This document shows, piece after piece, positions 19,629-23,042 of a DNA stretch of 23,042 bases. Origin of the DNA: a virus; the IMG/VR virus record IMGVR_UViG_3300022745_000709, positions 1 to 23,042 of that record. One strand, written 5' to 3'. The notes below the pieces were generated by a model. It did not search any database and was not told where the DNA came from. It saw nothing but the letters and a program-made list of their open reading frames with translations. Every line of letters starts with the position of its first letter. Position 1 is the first letter of the stretch. The position numbers were made by a program, and so were the translations under genes.

Positions 19629-19975
19629 TGGATTCGCAGGCCCTGTGGACGGAGATCATCCGGGGGCCCTACCAGGAGGCTGACGGCGTCTCGCCGGCGG
19701 ACCTCGCGGCGGCCCTGGTCGCGCTGGCGGCGGCCGGGGATGTGCCGAGCCTGCTGGATGAGGGCGCGTGCGTGCAGTACGGGTACGACAGCGCGGCGCA
19801 CGCCACGTTCTCGGACCCTGAGCGGCAGCTCGAGGTGCAGACGGCGGCGACGCTGGGCGCGATGGTCTCGGATGCGGGTCGGATGATCGGCCTGGCGACG
19901 GTCGGGCTGACGGACGAGCGCAAGCGCGGGCGGGCTCGGGCTGTCGCCCTGCTGATCCTGGATCAGGTGTCGTGA
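19625..19975 (+). CDS. Small early protein, unknown
   Basis: A 116-aa protein beginning ATGATG; the first ATG (19625) overlaps the upstream TGA, and the second would give a protein one residue shorter. It contains SPADLAAALVALAAAGDVPSLL, VQYGYDSAAHATFSDPER and a helical C-terminus (DERKRGRARAVALLILDQVS). No membrane helix or HTH motif is clear. It belongs to the same coupled early chain. Function not recognised. Confidence 0.62.
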   Translation: MMDSQALWTEIIRGPYQEADGVSPADLAAALVALAAAGDVPSLLDEGACVQYGYDSAAHATFSDPERQLEVQTAATLGAMVSDAGRMIGLATVGLTDERKRGRARAVALLILDQVS

Positions 19976-20391
19976 TGGCGGCCGGGGCCGGGCCGGCGCG
20001 CCCGGCCCCGGCGCTCCGCCGTGTGGTGCGGGGCGCCGGGTGGACGGTGCTGGCCGAGTGGCATGAGCTGGCGACGGGGGCGCAGCTGCGCGTGGTCGAT
20101 GGGCGCGGGGGCGAGGTGTGGCTGGAGGGGGCGGCGGCGGTGGATGTGGCGGCGTGGGCTGCGCCGGGTCCGGGGCGGCGGTGCTTGTGGTGCTCGGAGG
20201 AGTTGTCGGCGACGGCGACGTCGCGGGCGCGGTATTGCAGCGATGAGCATCGGGTGCTGGGGTGGCGGGCGGCGGCGCGGGCTCGTCGGCTGCTGGAGCA
20301 GTCGCAGATGGCGGCGGCGCAGCGGCTGGTGCGTCGGGGGCGGGCGCGGGTGACGCAGGCGCGGATCGAGGCGGGGGAGTCGCCGTATTGA
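19975..20391 (+). CDS. Zinc-finger-like protein, last gene of first early unit
   Basis: A 138-aa protein with a C-x2-C-x14-C-x3-H site: RCLWC (C70, C73), ARYCSDEH (C88, H92), followed by RVLGWRAAARARRLLEQ. This is the 'CxxC...R.yCs..(C/H)r...wR.R' pattern of small zinc-ribbon phage proteins. The basic C-terminal helix could bind nucleic acid. The N-terminal 60 residues have a beta character (GWTVLAEWHELATGAQLRVVDG). The ATG at 19975 overlaps the previous TGA (GTGATG); a GTG three bases earlier is an equal choice. The next gene is ~100 bases away, beyond a promoter. Confidence 0.68.
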   Translation: MAAGAGPARPAPALRRVVRGAGWTVLAEWHELATGAQLRVVDGRGGEVWLEGAAAVDVAAWAAPGPGRRCLWCSEELSATATSRARYCSDEHRVLGWRAAARARRLLEQSQMAAAQRLVRRGRARVTQARIEAGESPY

Positions 20392-20429
20392 GTGGGCGGG
20401 GCCTCTGGCCGGGTGGTCGGGGGTCCCGC

Positions 20430-20458
20430 TTGCGCTCACGCACCTATGTGTCTAGACT
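20430..20458 (+). promoter_or_regulatory. Sigma-70-type promoter with motif copy C
   Basis: TTGCGC (-35, 20430-20435) is spaced 17 bases from TAGACT (-10, 20453-20458), a good fit to an actinobacterial housekeeping promoter. The -10 sits within GTGTCTAGACTTGCC (20448-20462), the third copy of the 15-base motif. The downstream ATG is at 20493, leaving a leader of ~28 bases with AGGAGGA. Confidence 0.75.
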
Positions 20459-20469
20459 TGCCACATCCG

Positions 20470-20488
20470 AACCCCCCGCCCAGGAGGA
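20470..20488 (+). repeat. Second copy of 19-base leader
   Basis: AACCCCCCGCCCAGGAGGA is identical to 16618-16636 and carries the SD for the gene at 20493. The bases before it (CTTGCCACATCCG) are also partly similar to those of the first copy (CTTGCAACGCT), which suggests a common origin of the two control regions. Confidence 0.8.
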
Positions 20489-20492
20489 CACC

Positions 20493-21581
20493 ATGAGCAC
20501 CGACCGCGACCAGGCCATCGTCGACCAGTGGGCCGCCGAACTGGCCACCGGCCTCGCCTTCGACCGCGCCGCCCACGCCCGCGAGGGCTTCGTCACCGGC
20601 CTCGCCGAGCGCGGCCGCATGCCGTACTCCCCCGCCCAGATCGCCGGCATGGTCCGCGCGGTCACCGCCGGCGTCCAGCGCCTCATGGCCGAGGCCCCGG
20701 CCTGGGACCGCTGGGGCATGGTCGCCGCCATGCTGCTGCAGGCCGTGACCGCGACGACGTCCGACGGCGCGGTCGCCGCGCTGTGGCGCGCCGGGGCCGA
20801 GGCGGTGTGCGCCGGCTTCCAGGACGCGGCCCTGACCGCGATCGACCGCCCCCTCGTGCGCGACCGCGACTACGTGCGCCGCATCGGCGACGACCCGGCC
20901 CGCCTGATCGCGCTCTGGGTCGCGATCCAGGGCATCGTGGACGCGGTCGAGGCCGTGAGGGGCGGCACCCGGTCGACCGTGGGCGGCCTCGGGTGGGTGC
21001 CGGCGCGCCTCGCGGCCGCGCATGGCCTGGATGTCGACGCCCTGATGGGCGTGCGGCGCGCGCAGCCCGGGGACGCCGCGGCGTCCCGGGCCCGCGGCCA
21101 GGCCCTCCTGGCGGCGGCCGCCGCCAAGATCGAGGCGGCCGAGGCCGCCCGCGCCGCCGAGGCCACCCCGGCGCCCGCCGAGGCCCCCGCGGCGACCGGG
21201 TTCACCGGGGCCCCCGTCGACCGCGCCGACGTGCGCGTCGGCGACCTCGCCCACGGGGACGACCTGCGGGCCCCAATGGCCGTCCTGCACACCGGGCCCG
21301 CCCTGGTGCTCGTCGACGGCGACGGCGAGGAGCTGTGCACCCGCGGCCGCGGCCTGACGTTCCGGCGCCCGCTCGCGCCGGCCGGGGTCCGCGGCCCGCT
21401 GGTCGCCCGGCACCTCGTGCGGCGCGGTGACATCGCCTGGTTCCCCGGCGACCGCGTCGCGCTGGAGGTCGTCGGCGCGAGCGAGGGCCTGGGCCTGGTC
21501 CTGCGCGAGCCGGCCGGGACCGAGCTTCTGGTCCCCGGCACCGGGTGGGTCTTCGCCCGGCCGAGCGCCGACATCGACTGA
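20493..21581 (+). CDS. Hypothetical protein with helical N-half and beta C-half
   Basis: A 362-aa protein, first gene of the unit driven by promoter copy C. Residues ~5-200 are helical, with long amphipathic stretches (QIAGMVRAVTAGVQRLMAEA, MVAAMLLQAVTATTSDGAVAALWRAGAEAV and RLIALWVAIQGIVDAVEAV, each shown separately). An Ala/Glu-rich linker (203-235) connects to a beta-rich C-domain (about 240-362) with repeated strands (RADVRVGDLAHGDD, ALVLVDGDGEELCTRGRGLTF, DIAWFPGDRVALEVV). No catalytic motif is recognised. The gene ends at a 24-bp palindrome. Length and promoter suggest a major early product. Confidence 0.72.
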   Translation: MSTDRDQAIVDQWAAELATGLAFDRAAHAREGFVTGLAERGRMPYSPAQIAGMVRAVTAGVQRLMAEAPAWDRWGMVAAMLLQAVTATTSDGAVAALWRAGAEAVCAGFQDAALTAIDRPLVRDRDYVRRIGDDPARLIALWVAIQGIVDAVEAVRGGTRSTVGGLGWVPARLAAAHGLDVDALMGVRRAQPGDAAASRARGQALLAAAAAKIEAAEAARAAEATPAPAEAPAATGFTGAPVDRADVRVGDLAHGDDLRAPMAVLHTGPALVLVDGDGEELCTRGRGLTFRRPLAPAGVRGPLVARHLVRRGDIAWFPGDRVALEVVGASEGLGLVLREPAGTELLVPGTGWVFARPSADID

Positions 21582-21592
21582 CCCTGCCCCTG

Positions 21593-21616
21593 CCCCGGGC
21601 CCGCGCGGGCCCGGGG
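21593..21616. terminator. 24-bp perfect palindrome between early genes
   Basis: Each half is CCCCGGGCCCGC, forming a hairpin with at least a 10-bp stem 12 bases after the upstream stop. No T-tract follows, so it is an mRNA hairpin of uncertain termination strength, like the one at 22230-22258. Confidence 0.55.
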
Positions 21617-21656
21617 CGCCCGCCCCGATCGCACCGCCCAGACAGGAGACCCAGCC

Positions 21657-22223
21657 ATGATCCGCACCGCCCTCGAGGTCGGCGCCGCCTACCAGATGCG
21701 CGACCGCTCCCTCACCCAGCCCGAGAACGTGCTCCGGGCCGTCGTCCTGGACGCCGGCCGGTTCGCCCGCCGGCGCAGCGGCGAGCCCGTCTCGACCGTC
21801 GTGCTGCCCGACGGGACGACGGCCGAGCACGGTGGCGTGCCGTCGTCCACCGGCCGCTACATCGTGGCCCTGATCGACGGCCGCAAGGACCCCGTCCTGC
21901 TCGTGCCGGCCGACCTGATCCGCCCGTGGGCGGCCTGGGAGCCGATCCGCGATGCTCGCATCGCCCAGCGCGACGAGGACCGGGCCATGGCGGCCCGTGC
22001 GGCCGCCGGCCGCGAGATCCTGGCCCGGCGCGCCCACGACGCCGGCCTGCGCAGCGTCCACCTGGTGCACGACCAGTGGAACGGCTCCCAGGTCCGCATG
22101 AGCCCGAGCGACCTCGCCGCGATCCTGGAGCGCCTGGCGGACGCCGCGGCGTCCGACCCGGCCGCCGAGGAGGCCGGCGAGGCCGTGTGGTCCGCAGACG
22201 GCGCCGTGCCCCCCTGGATCTGA
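21657..22223 (+). CDS. Hypothetical protein
   Basis: A 188-aa protein with an SD (AGGAG) and the CCGCCCAG leader element. The N-terminus (ALEVGAAYQMRDRS, NVLRAVVLDAGRFARRRSGE, STVVLPDGTTAEH) is alpha/beta; a TGRYIVALIDGRKDPVLLVPADLIRPW strand set, split here for length, leads into a Glu/Arg/Ala coiled helix (about 100-125). The end (SDLAAILERLADAA) is helical. It holds no cysteine and no signal or membrane segment. No family is recognised; position suggests an early protein of unknown role. Confidence 0.68.
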   Translation: MIRTALEVGAAYQMRDRSLTQPENVLRAVVLDAGRFARRRSGEPVSTVVLPDGTTAEHGGVPSSTGRYIVALIDGRKDPVLLVPADLIRPWAAWEPIRDARIAQRDEDRAMAARAAAGREILARRAHDAGLRSVHLVHDQWNGSQVRMSPSDLAAILERLADAAASDPAAEEAGEAVWSADGAVPPWI

Positions 22224-22229
22224 CCCGCC

Positions 22230-22258
22230 CGCCCCGGGGCCGCTCGGGCCCCGGGGCG
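22230..22258 (+). terminator. GC-rich hairpin between early genes
   Basis: A perfect 12-bp stem (arm CGCCCCGGGGCC) with a 5-base GCTCG loop begins seven bases after the preceding stop. The layout (stop - hairpin - CCGCCCAG - SD - start) is the same as at 21593-21616. Confidence 0.58.
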
Positions 22259-22299
22259 GCACCTTCACCATCCCGCCCAGTCCTGAAAGGACGCCCCTG

Positions 22300-22527
22300 A
22301 TGCGCAAGAGAACCCCCGCCCCCGCCCCCGCCCCGGGGCTCATCGTGTTGACCGAGCTGTTCGGCTCGCCGGCCTGGATCGCCCCGGCCGACGTGCGCGC
22401 GATCGTCCCGCTGTGGCGCTCGCCTGGCGCCGGGGCGACCACCGCCCTGCACCTGGCCCGCGGCGCCGTGGTCGTCGTCCTCGGCGAGTCGGCCGAGATC
22501 GCGGCCCGGCTCGGGGCCGCGCGATGA
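22300..22527 (+). CDS. Small hypothetical protein
   Basis: A 75-aa protein that starts with a Pro/Ala repeat (RKRTPAPAPAPG) and continues with a compact alpha/beta part (LIVLTELFGSPAWIAPADVRAIVPLW, then TTALHLARGAVVVVLGESAEI). The SD is GAAAGGA with a CCGCCCAG element further up. Two strands and two helices suggest a small folded domain, but no known family is visible. Its stop overlaps the next ATG. Confidence 0.62.
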   Translation: MRKRTPAPAPAPGLIVLTELFGSPAWIAPADVRAIVPLWRSPGAGATTALHLARGAVVVVLGESAEIAARLGAAR

Positions 22528-22655
22528 GCGGCGCCGAGCCCGCGACGGCCGACCTGGATCGCCTGCTGGAGATCCTCGACCAGATGGGCATCGCGCTGGC
22601 AGCCGCGCAGGCGGCCGCCGATCGCCTTGACGAGATCCTGGGCGGTGGCCGGTGA
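22524..22655 (+). CDS. Very short helical protein (43 aa)
   Basis: A 43-aa acidic protein whose ATG overlaps the previous TGA (ATGA) and whose own stop overlaps the next GTG. Its sequence (DLDRLLEILDQMGIALA, QAAADRLDEILGG) is a single amphipathic helix with leucines at heptad spacing. It could dimerise or bind the next, also coiled-coil, protein. Function unknown. Confidence 0.55.
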   Translation: MSGAEPATADLDRLLEILDQMGIALAAAQAAADRLDEILGGGR

Positions 22656-22864
22656 GCACGATGGTCGAGACCCTGGAGGCCCGCGTCCGGGCCCTGCAGG
22701 CCCTGAACGGGTCGCTCGCGGGCCAGCTCGAGCAGGCCCGGGCGGACGCGGCCGCCGCGGCCGGGCGCCACCGGGCTCAGGTCGAGGCGCTGCAGGCGGA
22801 CGTGTGCCGGCTGCATGAGGCGCTGGCCGCGGTCCTGGGCGCGCTGCCCGGGGGCCGGTCGTGA
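22652..22864 (+). CDS. Small coiled-coil protein
   Basis: A 70-aa protein from a GTG overlapping the previous TGA. A continuous heptad-like helix covers about residues 4-55 (VETLEARVRALQALNGSLAG, QLEQARADAAAAAGRHRAQV, EALQADVCRLHEALAAV). No other domain is seen. It resembles the cytoplasmic or tether segments of small phage regulators; it may pair with the membrane protein that follows. Confidence 0.57.
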   Translation: MSTMVETLEARVRALQALNGSLAGQLEQARADAAAAAGRHRAQVEALQADVCRLHEALAAVLGALPGGRS

Positions 22865-23042
22865 CCCGGGGGCAGCGCGGGGCGCTCGCGGGCCTGACGG
22901 CCGCGGTCCTCGCGCTCGCGGTGGCCTTGGGCCTGGTGCTCGCGGTCGTGGTGCCGCGGGCCCGGGCCGCTGGGGCGGCGGCCGGGCAGGCCGAGGCGCG
23001 CATCGCGCGGGCGGCCGAGGCCCAGGCCGCGGCCGGCGCCCG
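22861..23042 (+). CDS. Partial membrane protein, cut by the window end
   Basis: The GTG overlaps the preceding TGA. A basic start (TRGQRG) is followed by a hydrophobic helix (LAGLTAAVLALAVALGLVLA VVV) and then an Ala/Arg/Glu-rich helical region at the window edge. It is a bitopic membrane protein or signal-anchored protein with a helical outer or inner domain. The 3' end is missing. Confidence 0.55.
   Translation, partial: MTRGQRGALAGLTAAVLALAVALGLVLAVVVPRARAAGAAAGQAEARIARAAEAQAAAGA

Noticed and set aside
20436-23003. An 855-codon open frame on the - strand over the right arm
   Set aside because: It crosses several convincing + strand genes, a promoter and two hairpins, and reads as low-complexity sequence.
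1-23042. tRNA genes, CRISPR arrays, insertion sequences, integrase or attachment site
   Set aside because: No cloverleaf-like segment, regularly spaced repeat, transposase or recombinase motif was seen on reading; a tRNA scan and full-genome comparison would be needed to exclude them firmly.

Overview
The window is a stretch of a tailed bacteriophage (siphovirus type) or an equivalent prophage from a very GC-rich actinomycete host. Three things point there: head-to-tail, tail and lysis genes in the canonical siphovirus order; base composition that by eye is well over 70% GC, with G/C third positions; and a WhiB-type iron-sulfur regulator, a family confined to Actinobacteria and their phages. 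Terminase, portal, capsid, integrase and DNA polymerase genes are not in the window, so it is a fragment. The host genus cannot be named from the sequence.

Left arm, + strand (72-11531): a small conserved protein usually found near the capsid gene, head-tail connector proteins, tail terminator, two candidate tail-tube proteins, the tail assembly chaperone pair joined by a programmed -1 frameshift (slippery CCCTTTA at 4181-4187), tape measure, a large tail-tip protein, a small tail fibre/tip protein, then the lysis cassette (amidase endolysin, XhlA-like coiled-coil/TM protein, two-TM holin). Most genes overlap by 1-8 bases. A strong hairpin at 11548-11592 closes the arm.

Central block, - strand (16421 down to 11690): thirteen short genes in two transcription units. 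The right unit starts at a promoter-like motif (16453-16467) with a probable XRE-type repressor. It continues with a run of small membrane proteins, two of them only 26 and 35 aa, and two excisionase/MerR-like HTH proteins, and ends at a hairpin terminator (13262-13295). The left unit starts at a second copy of the motif (13197-13211) and encodes a secreted protein, a 65-aa protein and an N-terminally extended WhiB-like regulator. The layout resembles a lysogeny/immunity and host-interaction region.

Right arm, + strand (16640 to the window end): an early operon divergent from the repressor, with a YqaJ-type exonuclease and RecT annealing protein, then small early proteins including an Arr-like ADP-ribosyltransferase candidate and zinc-finger-like proteins. 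A third copy of the motif (20448-20462) sits in a good -35/-10 promoter and starts a second unit of unknown proteins. Leaders here share a CCGCCCAG element, and GC-rich hairpins separate several genes.

The most interesting points are the three-copy motif that may define a small phage regulon, the tiny-membrane-protein operon, the membrane-anchored HTH protein with a likely internal start, the extended WhiB protein, the ADP-ribosyltransferase candidate and the frameshift site.
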